The translations under genes were made by a program, and so were the position numbers. 9,203 nucleotides of DNA from an uncultured Clostridia bacterium. GTDB taxonomy: Bacteria; Bacillota; Clostridia; Oscillospirales; Acutalibacteraceae. The DNA is taken from assembly GCA_937888485.1 (NCBI GenBank), contig CALAQQ010000003.1, positions 1 to 9,203 on the forward strand, written 5' to 3'. The notes under the pieces are model-generated. The model was not told the origin of the DNA. It saw nothing but the letters and a program-made list of their open reading frames with translations, and did no database searches. Below are positions 1 to 6,923 of this stretch, one piece after another. Every line of letters starts with the position of its first letter. Positions within the stretch are counted from its first letter, which is position 1.

Positions 1-112
1 GTTCGTGTCCTATAACAGCTCCCTGGCCTGGCCGGTTCGTGCTCTGGGCCGTGTGCTGGCAGATATGAGCAAGGCCGGTGTCTCCATGGACCGTGTATCG
101 CGTCATGGATAA
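1..112 (+). CDS. ABC exporter transmembrane domain, 3'-truncated fragment
   Basis: The frame starting at base 2 is open from the left edge to a TAA at 110-112. It reads FVSYNSSLAWPVRALGRVLA followed by DMSKAGVSMDRVSR, then HG and stop. This resembles the last membrane segment and linker of ABC exporters (TM5/6 and coupling region), where the conserved 'DR' is normally followed by an ILD/MD motif and then about 220 residues of ATPase domain. None of that follows. The codons are strongly GC-ending (about 62 of the first 100 bases are G or C) and GC content falls after about base 100. Shifting frame at the end gives YRVMDK and a second stop, so neither frame continues into an ATPase domain. The fragment is either a broken gene or, more likely, foreign sequence joined near base 100. 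Confidence 0.6.
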   Translation, partial: FVSYNSSLAWPVRALGRVLADMSKAGVSMDRVSRHG

Positions 113-182
113 GTAAGGGTTCCTACCGTACGGCCGATCGGGTGAGCATAACCATTAATGCATACAATCCAATCCGTACATC

Positions 183-563
183 ATGGGACAGGAGAACCTC
201 ACCAAGATAGTCCGGTCCGAGATCAGCAGAGGATGGATCGGTAGCAACAGACGTTGTAACTACTACCCATGCCACTATGACGGTCAGGACTGTACGTTCT
301 GCTATTGTCCGTTTTACCCATGTAATGATGAGGAGGTCGGCGGGAAAGAGGTGATGTCCAGGCACGGTGAACCCGTATGGTCATGCATGAACTGTCATTT
401 CATGCACAGTAAGGGGCCCGCAGAGTATGTTCACTATCAGCTCAATACCGTGGGTATCGATGACGAGATTGCATTGAGGTCGTTGTTCGATGAGGCGAAG
501 AGGCGGTTCTTCTATCCAAGTCGTGAATATTGGGAACAATTGGCGGAACGTAGGGATGGATGA
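183..563 (+). CDS. Cysteine-rich small-domain protein (putative metal binding)
   Basis: This 126-residue protein has eight cysteines at residues 25, 30, 37, 40, 42, 47, 68 and 71, with histidines at 31, 72 and 75. The core is C-x4-CH-x5-C-x2-C-x-C-x4-C, containing the signature CTFCYCPFYPC, followed by a WSCxxC pair. That matches the 'cysteine-rich small domain' family, which I recall both as a stand-alone protein and as the C-terminal part of the CobD-type threonine-phosphate decarboxylase of methanogens. A metal-binding role in cobamide synthesis is therefore likely, but it is inferred. The neighbouring CbiA-type glutaminase, transcribed convergently with five bases between the stop codons, supports that. 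An in-frame stop lies at 156-158. ATG 183 has no Shine-Dalgarno sequence, which would suit a leaderless archaeal transcript. The AT-rich word at 154-163 is only a weak TATA candidate. There is no signal peptide or membrane segment. Confidence 0.75.
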   Translation: MGQENLTKIVRSEISRGWIGSNRRCNYYPCHYDGQDCTFCYCPFYPCNDEEVGGKEVMSRHGEPVWSCMNCHFMHSKGPAEYVHYQLNTVGIDDEIALRSLFDEAKRRFFYPSREYWEQLAERRDG

Positions 564-576
564 TCAATTCATCCCT
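552..576. other. Hairpin spanning two convergent stop codons
   Basis: AGGGATGGA (552-560) pairs with TTCATCCCT (568-576) around a seven-base loop. The pairing is complete on the plus-strand RNA if one G-U pair is allowed. The loop and right arm contain the stop codons of the cysteine-rich gene (561-563) and of the minus-strand CbiA frame (569-571). No T-run follows, so this is not a canonical bacterial terminator. It may simply help to end convergent transcripts. Confidence 0.4.
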
Positions 577-1264
577 TATCCGACCTGTACTTCTCGGCTC
601 TGCCTATGATCCTTCTTACGAACTCCGGATTTGAAGGATAATACAGGTGTGGATATCCTGCCATCAGTCTTCCATCGTCATGGATGCAACGATAGGATTG
701 ACCGTTCTTCTTGAATGCGACCCAATCCTCTCCGCAGGAATCGCTGTCCCAATAGTGGAACTCGTGTCCTTTAACCGAAATGCCATCCTTCTCCAGAGTC
801 ACATATCCGAATCTCTTGAGTCCATCCGTGTTCCAGGATGTGCCAGAAATAACTCCGCACATGGACCTCATGACGCCGTCCTTGTCCTCCATCGAATCAT
901 GGAGGTACATGAACCCTCCACATTCGGCCAGGCATGGCATGCCATTGGATATGGATTCCCTTATGCTGTTGCGCATGCTGACGTTATCCTCTAATGACTC
1001 AGCATGCAGTTCAGGGTAACCTCCAGGGAGTATCAATAGGTCGATATCCGGTACCGTCTCGTCGATGAGTGGGGAGAACTCAACGATCTCGGCACCCATC
1101 TGTCTAAGCATCGATATGTTGTCCTCGTAGATGAAGCAGAATGCATCGTCCCTCGCGAGCCCAATCCTGATGTCCGTCTCCTTTGGATATGTAAGGCCGG
1201 AGTATGGGAGGTCGTCAGAGGTTTGTGCGATATCGATCATCGCATCGAGGTCCATGGTGGATTC
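569..1264 (-). other. CbiA/CfbB cobyrinate (or Ni-sirohydrochlorin) a,c-diamide synthase, C-terminal glutaminase half
   Basis: Residues ~437-666 of the chimeric ORF match the class I glutaminase domain of the CbiA/CobB family. Landmarks are [11 protein letters not shown] (512-522), [10 protein letters not shown] (547-556, with the nucleophile Cys at 550), GHEFHY (601-606) and GYPHLYY near the end, whose His641 corresponds to the catalytic His of the family. The N-terminal ATP-dependent synthetase half (P-loop) is missing. The full enzyme amidates the a and c side chains of cobyrinate in B12 synthesis. The paralogue CfbB does the same to Ni-sirohydrochlorin for coenzyme F430 in methanogens, and this half alone cannot separate the two. 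The adjacent cysteine-rich protein favours a cobamide or methanogen setting. Codons and style differ from the clostridial part: GGA/TCC-rich, few AAGGA motifs. An archaeal source such as Methanomassiliicoccales is my inference. Confidence 0.8.
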
Positions 1265-2569
1265 CATGGTCTTGGCGGCCTCTTCGCTGGTCATATCATA
1301 CCACGGCTTCATGCAGGGCTCGCCGTTTTCGTTGTTCACTTCGCCGGCCGCGTCCAGACAGACCGCGCCGGAGTTAATCAGGTGGATAAATCCGCCTGCC
1401 TCTGCAGCCTTGCCTTCGATGTCATAGCCTGTTACTCTCTTGACTGCATCTGCGCTCCAGTGAGTACGAACGTCAGCGAACATCTGAGGTCTGTTGGTGA
1501 GCAATTTCATGAAGAGCATGCCGATACCGTTGAGAACGTCGTTTTCTGTAGCAAGGATGTAGGGTTCTCTTACGCCTTCCCAGTCAAATGAAGTGTTGAG
1601 AAGAGCTTCTGCGAAGTCAGCGTTGGGATAGAAGTCTGTCCACTGTCTCTGACCCTGGAAGCCTGCAGCAATAGCGTTATGACCTACTGCTTCTTCTTCA
1701 CAGCCTGCGGGAAGATTGTCGTTGCCGTTCATGAGGTCCTTGATGATGCACATCATCTTGACAACGAATTCCCAATCCTTTTCTTTCTGTTCGTCGCTCT
1801 TTCTTACGAATTCGGGGTTCTTATCGAAGCCTTCCTTGCACTTTGCCTTTGTCCATGCAAGAGCCTTCTGATATTCAGCTTCGTCATAGATGCCTTCGGA
1901 CATTCGACGGATGATTTCAACTTCGTCAACGGATTCAACTCTCATGCCGAGATATTCTTCGATGAAATCGGGGTCGATAACCGAACCTGCGATACCCATG
2001 CATGTTGAACCGATCTGGAGATAGCTCTTGCCTCTCATTGTTGCAACCGCAACTGCTGAGCGTGCAAAACGAAGGAGCTTTTCCTTAACGTCATCGGGCA
2101 TTGAAGTGTCGTCAGCATCCTGAACGTCTTTACCGTAGATGCCGAATGCGGGGAGACCCTTCTGTGCATGAGCTGCAAGAACAGCTGCAAGATAAACTGC
2201 GCCGGGTCTTTCGGTAGCGTTGAAGCCCCAAACGCCCTTGATTGTTGTGGGGTCCATATCCATTGTTTCGGAGCCGTAGCACCAGCAGGGAGTAACGGAA
2301 AGAGTGATGTCAACGCCTTCCTTCTTGAACTTTGCTGCGCAGGCTGCTGCTTCGGCAACTCTGCCGATTGTTGTGTCAGCGATAACAACCTTAACGGGTT
2401 CGCCGTTTGAATAGCGGAGATTTTCCTCAAAGAGAGCCTTAGCTGCCTTTGCCATGTTCATGGTCTGGTCTTCAAGGGATTCTCTTACCTTGAGGGGTCC
2501 TCTTCTGCCGTCGATAATGGGGCGAATACCGATTACGGGATAATCGCCGATAAGTCTGCTTTTTGCCAT
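569..2569 (-). CDS. fucI: Chimeric ORF: L-fucose isomerase (residues 1-~435) joined to CbiA glutaminase
   Basis: This is one open frame of 666 codons. Residues 1 to about 435 are L-fucose isomerase, which converts L-fucose to L-fuculose with a divalent metal. Family landmarks are [44 protein letters not shown] and AAGFQGQR. The metal ligands equivalent to E. coli Glu337 and Asp361 are E342 (ATEND) and D366 (FADVR). Normal FucI has about 590 residues. The C-terminal 155 or so, with the catalytic His equivalent to His528, are missing and replaced by an unrelated amidotransferase domain, so the ORF as written should not be an active isomerase. ATG 2569 is preceded by AAGGAAG at good spacing, 31 bases downstream of the kinase stop. 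With the kinase and fucU it forms a fucose operon. The join is most simply an assembly chimera. In the source genome FucI is probably complete. Confidence 0.85.
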   Translation of the reverse strand: MAKSRLIGDYPVIGIRPIIDGRRGPLKVRESLEDQTMNMAKAAKALFEENLRYSNGEPVKVVIADTTIGRVAEAAACAAKFKKEGVDITLSVTPCWCYGSETMDMDPTTIKGVWGFNATERPGAVYLAAVLAAHAQKGLPAFGIYGKDVQDADDTSMPDDVKEKLLRFARSAVAVATMRGKSYLQIGSTCMGIAGSVIDPDFIEEYLGMRVESVDEVEIIRRMSEGIYDEAEYQKALAWTKAKCKEGFDKNPEFVRKSDEQKEKDWEFVVKMMCIIKDLMNGNDNLPAGCEEEAVGHNAIAAGFQGQRQWTDFYPNADFAEALLNTSFDWEGVREPYILATENDVLNGIGMLFMKLLTNRPQMFADVRTHWSADAVKRVTGYDIEGKAAEAGGFIHLINSGAVCLDAAGEVNNENGEPCMKPWYDMTSEEAAKTMESTMDLDAMIDIAQTSDDLPYSGLTYPKETDIRIGLARDDAFCFIYEDNISMLRQMGAEIVEFSPLIDETVPDIDLLILPGGYPELHAESLEDNVSMRNSIRESISNGMPCLAECGGFMYLHDSMEDKDGVMRSMCGVISGTSWNTDGLKRFGYVTLEKDGISVKGHEFHYWDSDSCGEDWVAFKKNGQSYRCIHDDGRLMAGYPHLYYPSNPEFVRRIIGRAEKYRSDKG
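1250..1271. other. Junction between CbiA-like and FucI-like sequence
   Basis: FucI similarity runs through the motif [16 protein letters not shown] and CbiA similarity begins with [12 protein letters not shown], so the switch lies within about 20 bases. The word TCCATGGT occurs twice here, at 1251-1258 and 1263-1270, exactly 12 bases apart. Such a short shared word could have seeded a misjoin, or could be chance. No insertion sequence, att-like site or linker is visible. Confidence 0.7.
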
Positions 2570-2600
2570 AATAGCATCTTCCTTTCTATAGTTGGTTGTA

Positions 2601-4067
2601 TTATTTTATTACTTTCTTGAATCTCTCGTATGCTTCTGCCCATGCATCGGCATTTTCGGGAGAATATTCAACTGTTTTTTCGCTTGCTTTGACAATCTTT
2701 CTTGCCTCTGCAACGTTTTTGATTGCACCGCAAGCCATGAGCTGAACGGCAATGTTGCCGAGAACGGTTGCTTCAATAGGTCCTGCAACAACAGTTCTGC
2801 TGCATGATGAAGCGGTCATCTGACAAAGAAGCGTATCCTTTGTGCCGCCGCCGATAACGTGGATAACGGGATAGGTCTTGCCCGTGCAATCCTCAAGGTT
2901 ATCAATGGTGAGGCGGTATTTCATTGCAAGGCTTTCGTAAATGCAGCGCATAACCTCGCCCACGCTTTCGGGCACGGGCTGATTTGTTTTGCGGCAGTAT
3001 TCACGCACTCTTTCGGGAATGTTTCCGTGAGGAACAAATTCGGGTGCATCGGGGTCGATGAAGCACTTGAAGGGCTCAGCTGCAAGAGCGAGCTTTTCAA
3101 GGTCGGCATATGAATAATCGCCGCCGTTTCTGTTCCAGTGTCTGCGGCTTTCCTGAATGAGCCAGAGACCGATTATGTTCTTGAGGAAGCCGACAGAAGA
3201 ATCACATCCGCCCTCGTTTGTAACGTTCATTGCGAGTGATGTTTCGTTAACGATGGGATTCTTGAGTTCTGTTCCGAAAAGCGACCATGTTCCGCTTGAA
3301 AGGAAGGCAAAATCCTCGCTTTCAGCAGGTACGGCGGTGATAGCACTCTGTGTATCGTGACCGCAAACGCTGATAACGTCAACATCTTTGATACCGCATT
3401 CCTCGCAGATATCGTCAGTCACCTTGCCGAGAACTGTTCCCGAAGGCACGATTTCTCCGAGAAGCTTTGAGGGAATACCGAGCTTTTCGATATAGTCGGT
3501 TGCCCATGACTTTGTTTCAAGGTCAATCATCTGTGAGGTGGTTGCGATTGAATATTCGGTTGTCATTTTGCCCGTGAGCATATAGCCGAAAAGGTCGGGC
3601 ATGAAGAGAAGTCTGTCCGCTCTTTCGAGAATATGGGGACGGTATTTTTTGAGTGCATAGAGCTGATAAACGGTGTTGAGCTCCATGAACTGAATACCCG
3701 TTTTGAAATAGAAATCCTTGTTGGGGATTATTTCGGCACATTCCTCGATAAGACCGACTGTTCTTTCGTCACGGTAATGAACGGGGTTTTCAAGAAGGCA
3801 TCCGAATTCATCGATAAGTCCGAAATCAACGCCCCATGTATCGATACCGATGCTGTCGAAACCGCCTGCATTCTTGGCGTTGACAATGCCCTGCTTGATG
3901 TTATAGAAAAGGCGCAGAACGTCCCAGTACATGGTCTTTCCGACCTTTACGGGATCGTTTGAAAAGCGGTGAACTTCTTCAAGGGTGATTTTTTCACCGT
4001 CGAATTTGCCGAGAATGGCTCTTCCGCTCGATGCGCCGAAGTCAATGGCTAAAACTCTTTTATCCAT
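2601..4067 (-). CDS. rhaB: FGGY sugar kinase, rhamnulokinase type (probable L-fuculokinase here)
   Basis: This 488-residue cytoplasmic kinase has the full length of RhaB (about 489). The first actin-like FGGY domain shows [15 protein letters not shown] (6-20), [10 protein letters not shown] (74-83) and HYRDERT (97-103), all typical of rhamnulokinases. Asp238 in the GHDTQ motif (236-240) is the expected catalytic base. SSGTWSL (258-264) and GGGTKD (406-411) form the nucleotide-binding part of the second domain. It transfers phosphate from ATP to O1 of a ketose. By sequence it is a rhamnulokinase. By position, between fucU and fucI, the natural substrate is more likely L-fuculose, and the enzyme may accept both. 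ATG 4067 is preceded by AAGGAG seven bases upstream. The 121-base gap to fucU holds a dispersed repeat, and fucI follows after 31 bases. The gene is intact with no missing motifs. Confidence 0.88.
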   Translation of the reverse strand: MDKRVLAIDFGASSGRAILGKFDGEKITLEEVHRFSNDPVKVGKTMYWDVLRLFYNIKQGIVNAKNAGGFDSIGIDTWGVDFGLIDEFGCLLENPVHYRDERTVGLIEECAEIIPNKDFYFKTGIQFMELNTVYQLYALKKYRPHILERADRLLFMPDLFGYMLTGKMTTEYSIATTSQMIDLETKSWATDYIEKLGIPSKLLGEIVPSGTVLGKVTDDICEECGIKDVDVISVCGHDTQSAITAVPAESEDFAFLSSGTWSLFGTELKNPIVNETSLAMNVTNEGGCDSSVGFLKNIIGLWLIQESRRHWNRNGGDYSYADLEKLALAAEPFKCFIDPDAPEFVPHGNIPERVREYCRKTNQPVPESVGEVMRCIYESLAMKYRLTIDNLEDCTGKTYPVIHVIGGGTKDTLLCQMTASSCSRTVVAGPIEATVLGNIAVQLMACGAIKNVAEARKIVKASEKTVEYSPENADAWAEAYERFKKVIK

Positions 4068-4086
4068 AGGATACTCCTTTTGTTTG

Positions 4087-4187
4087 AGTGAAAAGTTAAT
4101 AGTGAATAGTGAAAAGTTTCGGACGGGTTACACCCGTACCCAATTTAAAAAGCGTCGCAGACCCTTAACTTTTCATTTTTCATTTGA
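4087..4187. repeat. Dispersed hairpin repeat, copy 1 (kinase-fucU gap)
   Basis: This AT-rich element begins AGTGAAAAGTTAATAGTGAA and ends ACTTTTCATTTTTCATT, so its ends are imperfect inverted copies of each other. Inside is a perfect small hairpin, ACGGGT-TAC-ACCCGT (4123-4137), just after TTTCGG. It fills almost all the gap between the kinase start and the fucU stop codon. A second copy in the same orientation lies at 4648-4762. It has no coding capacity and resembles MITE-like repeats that I know from clostridial genomes. Confidence 0.75.
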
Positions 4188-4188
4188 A

Positions 4189-4614
4189 TTACTGAATAAC
4201 TACGCCTTTTTTGAGAATGATGTTGGCATAGATAGCTGTTTCGCCTGTTGCGATAACGGCATAAGCCTTCTTTGCTCTGTCATAGAAATCAAAGCGTTCA
4301 ACAAGCTCGATATTCTTTTCGCCTTCTTCGGCAAGGATTGTTTTCTTATAATCTTCCCAGATGGGAGGAGGATTTGAAGCATCGCCGTTATCCATGAGAG
4401 CAACGGGAGCGTCAACATATGTATCAAGAGGCATGAGCTTGAGGATGGCGGAGAGAATTTCGTCAACTCCGTGACCGTCAAGACGTACAAGTCTCTGTGC
4501 GATTGAAGCTGAGGGGAAATTGCCGTCGCCGATAACGATTTCGTCACCGTGACCCATTTCCATGAGGATTTTAAGAAGTTCGGGGGAGATGATGGGAGAG
4601 ATGTTTTTAAGCAT
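4189..4614 (-). CDS. fucU: L-fucose mutarotase (RbsD/FucU family)
   Basis: This 141-residue protein aligns nearly end to end with E. coli FucU (140 residues). The start MLKNISPIISPELLKILMEM is followed by GHGDEIVIGDGNFP, where His22 and Asp24 are the conserved catalytic-pocket residues of the family. The end reads YANIILKKGV, with the conserved Tyr-x-Asn. RbsD/FucU proteins form ring-shaped decamers and interconvert the alpha and beta anomers of a free sugar, supplying FucI with its substrate form. The upstream sequence has AAGGAAG about ten bases before ATG 4614. The gene lies between two copies of a dispersed hairpin repeat and precedes the kinase and fucI, so it is likely the first sugar gene of that operon. 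A convincing promoter of its own was not found, apart from a TATAAT that sits too close to the start. It is intact, of normal length, and shows no sign of transfer relative to its neighbours. Confidence 0.92.
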   Translation of the reverse strand: MLKNISPIISPELLKILMEMGHGDEIVIGDGNFPSASIAQRLVRLDGHGVDEILSAILKLMPLDTYVDAPVALMDNGDASNPPPIWEDYKKTILAEEGEKNIELVERFDFYDRAKKAYAVIATGETAIYANIILKKGVVIQ

Positions 4615-4647
4615 AGTATTCTTACTTCCTTTTTAATTATATTATTT

Positions 4648-4762
4648 AGTGAATAGTTAATAGTGAAAAGTTTCGGATAGGCTTCGCCTATGACCGATTA
4701 TATATTTGGGTGTGGGCTTTGTCCACCCTTAACTCTTCACTTTTCATTTTTCACTCTTCACT
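4648..4762. repeat. Dispersed hairpin repeat, copy 2 (fucU-ABC gap)
   Basis: This copy begins AGTGAATAGTTAATAGTGAA and ends with a TTTTTCACTCTTCACT run. Like copy 1 it has TTTCGG followed by a perfect six-base stem with a three-base loop, here ATAGGC-TTC-GCCTAT (4677-4691). A second stem follows, GTGGGC-TTT-GTCCAC with one wobble pair (about 4711-4725), then ACCCTTAACT shared with copy 1. The stem sequences differ between copies while pairing is kept. It ends six bases before the stop codon of the ABC exporter. Confidence 0.75.
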
Positions 4763-4767
4763 GTGTT

Positions 4768-6552
4768 TTACATAACCGCATACATGCTGTACATATTGCT
4801 GTAAATTCCGCCTTTTTGCATGAGCTCGGAATGTGAGCCGTGCTCTGCGATGCCGTCTTCGGTGAGAACAACGATTTCGTCGGCGTTGCGTATGGTGGTA
4901 AGACGGTGTGCGATAGTGAGAGTTGTTCTGCCCTCGGAAAGGCGTTCAAGCGATTCCTGAACGAGCTTTTCGCTCTCGTTATCGAGCGCAGAGGTTGCTT
5001 CGTCGAGCAGAAGCACGGGAGGATTCTTGAGGAAAACTCTCGCAATTGAAATTCTCTGCTTCTGACCGCCCGAAAGCTTTACGCCTCTTTCGCCGATATA
5101 TGTATCAAAGCCGTCGGGGAGTGCGCTGATGAAATCATATGCACCTGCTTTTTTGGTGGCTTCAATAATTTCTTCTTCGGTTGCCTTGGGTTTTCCGTAG
5201 ATGAGGTTATCACGTATTGTGCCCGAGAAAAGATAGACATCCTGTGCAACAACGCCGATGTTTGAACGGAGCGATTGGAGGGTTATATCCTTTATATTCT
5301 TTCCGTCAAGGAGAATATCACCGCTTTCTGCCTCATAAAATCTCGGAATGAGATTGCACAGCGTTGTTTTACCGCCGCCGCTGGGTCCGACAAGCGCAAC
5401 GTTCGAGCCGCTCGGAATATGTAAATCAAGGTGGTTGAGAATCGTCTTTTCGCCCTTGACGTAGCTGAACGAAACGTCCTTGAAAACGATATCGCCCTTG
5501 ACGTCTTTGATGTCGACGGCATCGGGGCTGTCGGTGATATCGGGAACTTCGTCCATGATTTCGGCAAAACGCTCGATGCCCGTTATACCTCTGCTGAACT
5601 GCTCGCTGAAATCAACGATTGAACGGATTGAGCCGAGAAGGGTTGAAACAAGAAGAAGGCTTGCCGCAAAATCACCGGGATTGGTTACGCCGATATGCAT
5701 GAAATATGCACCGACTCCCACAACCGCAATATACATTGTGCCGTCAAGCATGGTGACGGTTGAGTGGAATTTGGACATATATCGGTAGCTCTTCTTTTTG
5801 ATGTCAACGTATTCTTTGTTACCGTCGGAAAACTTTTCTTTTTCGGTTTTTTCGTTGGTGAATGAACGGACAACTCTTACACCGAGAAGGCTGTCTTCGA
5901 TTCTTGCGTTGATTTCGCCGACCTGATGGCGGCTCTGACGGAAGGTGTCACGCATTTTTGTACGTGTTTTCTTTGTGAGAATAATCATAAACGGCATCAT
6001 CGCGAAAACGCAGACCGCAAGACGCCAGTCCATTGAAGCAAAAATAAAGAAGCTTGCAAAGAATTTTATGACGGTGTTGAAAACCATTTCGGGGAAGTGG
6101 TGCGCCCATTCGGCGATATCGAAAAGGTCGGAGGTCATTCTGCTCATGAGCTGACCGACCTTAGTGTTGTCGAAAAACGTGAACGAAAGCTTCTGGAGAT
6201 GGTCAAACATATCCTCGCGCATTCTGTTTTCGATTTTAATACCCATAACGTGGCCGAAATATGCCTGGCAGTAGCTTGCAATACACGCAACACCCTTGAA
6301 AGCTATGTAGAAAAGACAGATAAGCAGTATTCTTTTCAGAGTGAGCGATGCAATATCTTCAACGCCCGCATTCGTTATTTCACGAACGATGAGGGGCAGA
6401 GCAATATCACAGGCAGCGGTTACGGCAACGCAGCACAGCACAAGAGCTTCGGTGCCGAGATGTTTTCTGAGATACGGGAAGAATCTTCCCATGAGAGAAA
6501 AGCTTTTTTTCATTGAGTTCTTTTTCGGCTCTTCGGGTTTGTTTCCTTTCAT
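4768..6552 (-). CDS. ABC exporter, fused membrane and ATPase half-transporter
   Basis: This is a 594-residue half-transporter in the MsbA/BmrA style. An N-terminal lysine-rich cytoplasmic stretch precedes six predicted membrane segments (roughly residues 35-325), with the EFFDxxKxGxLxSR-like coupling region seen as FFDNTKVGQLMSRMTSD. The ATPase domain is complete: Walker A GPSGGGKT (389-396), Q-loop Gln437, signature LSGGQ (493-497), Walker B VLLLDE (513-518) and H-loop His549. It probably works as a homodimer exporting lipids, drugs or peptides, but the substrate cannot be read from sequence. I place the start at ATG 6552 because AGAGGA lies eight bases upstream. The longer GTG start at 6570 would add six residues and has no ribosome binding site. 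It has its own promoter and is insulated from the aldolase by two terminators, so its place beside fucose genes may be incidental. Confidence 0.92.
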   Translation of the reverse strand: MKGNKPEEPKKNSMKKSFSLMGRFFPYLRKHLGTEALVLCCVAVTAACDIALPLIVREITNAGVEDIASLTLKRILLICLFYIAFKGVACIASYCQAYFGHVMGIKIENRMREDMFDHLQKLSFTFFDNTKVGQLMSRMTSDLFDIAEWAHHFPEMVFNTVIKFFASFFIFASMDWRLAVCVFAMMPFMIILTKKTRTKMRDTFRQSRHQVGEINARIEDSLLGVRVVRSFTNEKTEKEKFSDGNKEYVDIKKKSYRYMSKFHSTVTMLDGTMYIAVVGVGAYFMHIGVTNPGDFAASLLLVSTLLGSIRSIVDFSEQFSRGITGIERFAEIMDEVPDITDSPDAVDIKDVKGDIVFKDVSFSYVKGEKTILNHLDLHIPSGSNVALVGPSGGGKTTLCNLIPRFYEAESGDILLDGKNIKDITLQSLRSNIGVVAQDVYLFSGTIRDNLIYGKPKATEEEIIEATKKAGAYDFISALPDGFDTYIGERGVKLSGGQKQRISIARVFLKNPPVLLLDEATSALDNESEKLVQESLERLSEGRTTLTIAHRLTTIRNADEIVVLTEDGIAEHGSHSELMQKGGIYSNMYSMYAVM

Positions 6553-6559
6553 TTTATTT

Positions 6560-6565
6560 TCCTCT
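6560..6565 (-). promoter_or_regulatory. Ribosome binding site deciding the ABC exporter start
   Basis: On the minus strand AGAGGA (6565 to 6560) stands eight bases before ATG 6552. It overlaps codons of the possible GTG start at 6570, whose own upstream sequence (TATTTATAA) has no purine-rich site. This favours initiation at 6552. Confidence 0.6.
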
Positions 6566-6579
6566 TTCACTTATAAATA

Positions 6580-6597
6580 TACATAATATATTATGTA
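6580..6597. promoter_or_regulatory. 18-bp perfect palindrome over the exporter -10 (candidate operator)
   Basis: TACATAATA followed by TATTATGTA is a perfect inverted repeat with no spacer. It covers the proposed -10 hexamer and start point of the ABC exporter promoter. A dimeric repressor of the GntR, MarR or TetR type would bind such a site and block transcription, which is common for exporters. No regulator gene is present in the window. Confidence 0.45.
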
Positions 6598-6618
6598 ACA
6601 AATTTTATAAATTGTAAA
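6590..6618 (-). promoter_or_regulatory. Sigma-70-type promoter for the ABC exporter
   Basis: Reading the minus strand, TTTACA (6618-6613) is followed by a 17-base spacer and CATAAT (6595-6590). Both hexamers match the consensus at five of six bases. Transcription would begin near 6583, leaving a leader of about 30 bases with the ribosome binding site at 6565-6560. The surrounding sequence is very AT-rich, so a chance match is possible, but spacing to the gene is good. Confidence 0.55.
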
Positions 6619-6644
6619 GAGGTTTAACGAATTAATTTTCTGAA

Positions 6645-6676
6645 CAAAAGAAAAAGGCAGCTTGACTCAAGCCGCC
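6645..6676 (-). terminator. Intrinsic terminator (minus strand), distal
   Basis: On the minus strand GGCGGCTTG-AGT-CAAGCTGCC (6676-6656) gives a nine-pair stem with one G-U pair and a three-base loop, followed directly by TTTTTCTTTT. The plus-strand version has an A-C mismatch and no T-run, so it is directional. It lies between the hairpin repeat and the exporter promoter and backs up the terminator at 6841-6872. Confidence 0.75.
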
Positions 6677-6718
6677 CTGCTAACATATAAAAATTTCGTT
6701 TTTAGTGTTGAGTTTTAA

Positions 6719-6837
6719 GTTTTATTCCGTCTGTGGCGGAGTGATATTTTATCCGCCGAAAACTTGCGAAGCAAATACCACTTGACGAAGTCAAATATCA
6801 CTGCGACGAAATACAACTCGCTGAAAGCGAATAAAAC
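6719..6837. repeat. Nested inverted-repeat element with GAA-loop hairpins
   Basis: This 119-base non-coding element is bounded by perfect nine-base inverted ends, GTTTTATTC (6719-6727) and GAATAAAAC (6829-6837). Inside, GTGATATTT (6741-6749) pairs with AAATATCAC (6793-6801), and GGCGGA (6735-6740) with TCCGCC (6752-6757). Three short hairpins share a GAA loop but differ in stem: TTGC/GCAA (6764-6774), TTGAC/GTCAA (6782-6794) and TCGCT/AGCGA (6818-6830). It has no transposase and resembles small hairpin repeats that I recall in clostridial genomes. It sits between two terminators, in a 370-base gene-free gap. Confidence 0.7.
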
Positions 6838-6840
6838 TAT

Positions 6841-6872
6841 ATAAAGAAAAAGCCGAGGCATCGCAGCCTCGG
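6841..6872 (-). terminator. Intrinsic terminator after the class II aldolase
   Basis: CCGAGGC (6853-6859) and GCCTCGG (6866-6872) form a perfect seven-base stem with a six-base loop. On the minus strand it is followed by CTTTTTCTTT, placing it about 50 bases after the aldolase stop codon. On the plus strand ATTTTT also follows, so it could work in both directions. Confidence 0.8.
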
Positions 6873-6923
6873 ATTTTTCTCGTATAAAACGGGGGGGACA
6901 AAAGATGGTAGTGGTCAAATTAA

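Noticed and set aside
569..2569. A new bifunctional enzyme coupling fucose isomerisation with cobamide amidation.
   Set aside because: Both domains are cut inside their catalytic folds and each lacks essential parts; the two sides also differ in lineage. A chimera explains this better.
4636..4641. TATAAT on the minus strand upstream of fucU as a promoter -10.
   Set aside because: It would start transcription at or inside the ribosome binding site, and there is no reasonable -35 at 16-18 bases. The area is AT-rich repeat edge.
4768..6570. The ABC exporter as a fucose uptake system.
   Set aside because: It has fused membrane and ATPase domains in exporter style and no substrate-binding protein. 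Importers for sugars are built differently.
6719..6837. The short repeats as a CRISPR array.
   Set aside because: There is no constant repeat of 23-47 bases with unique spacers; the units are small palindromes with different stems, and no cas genes are present.
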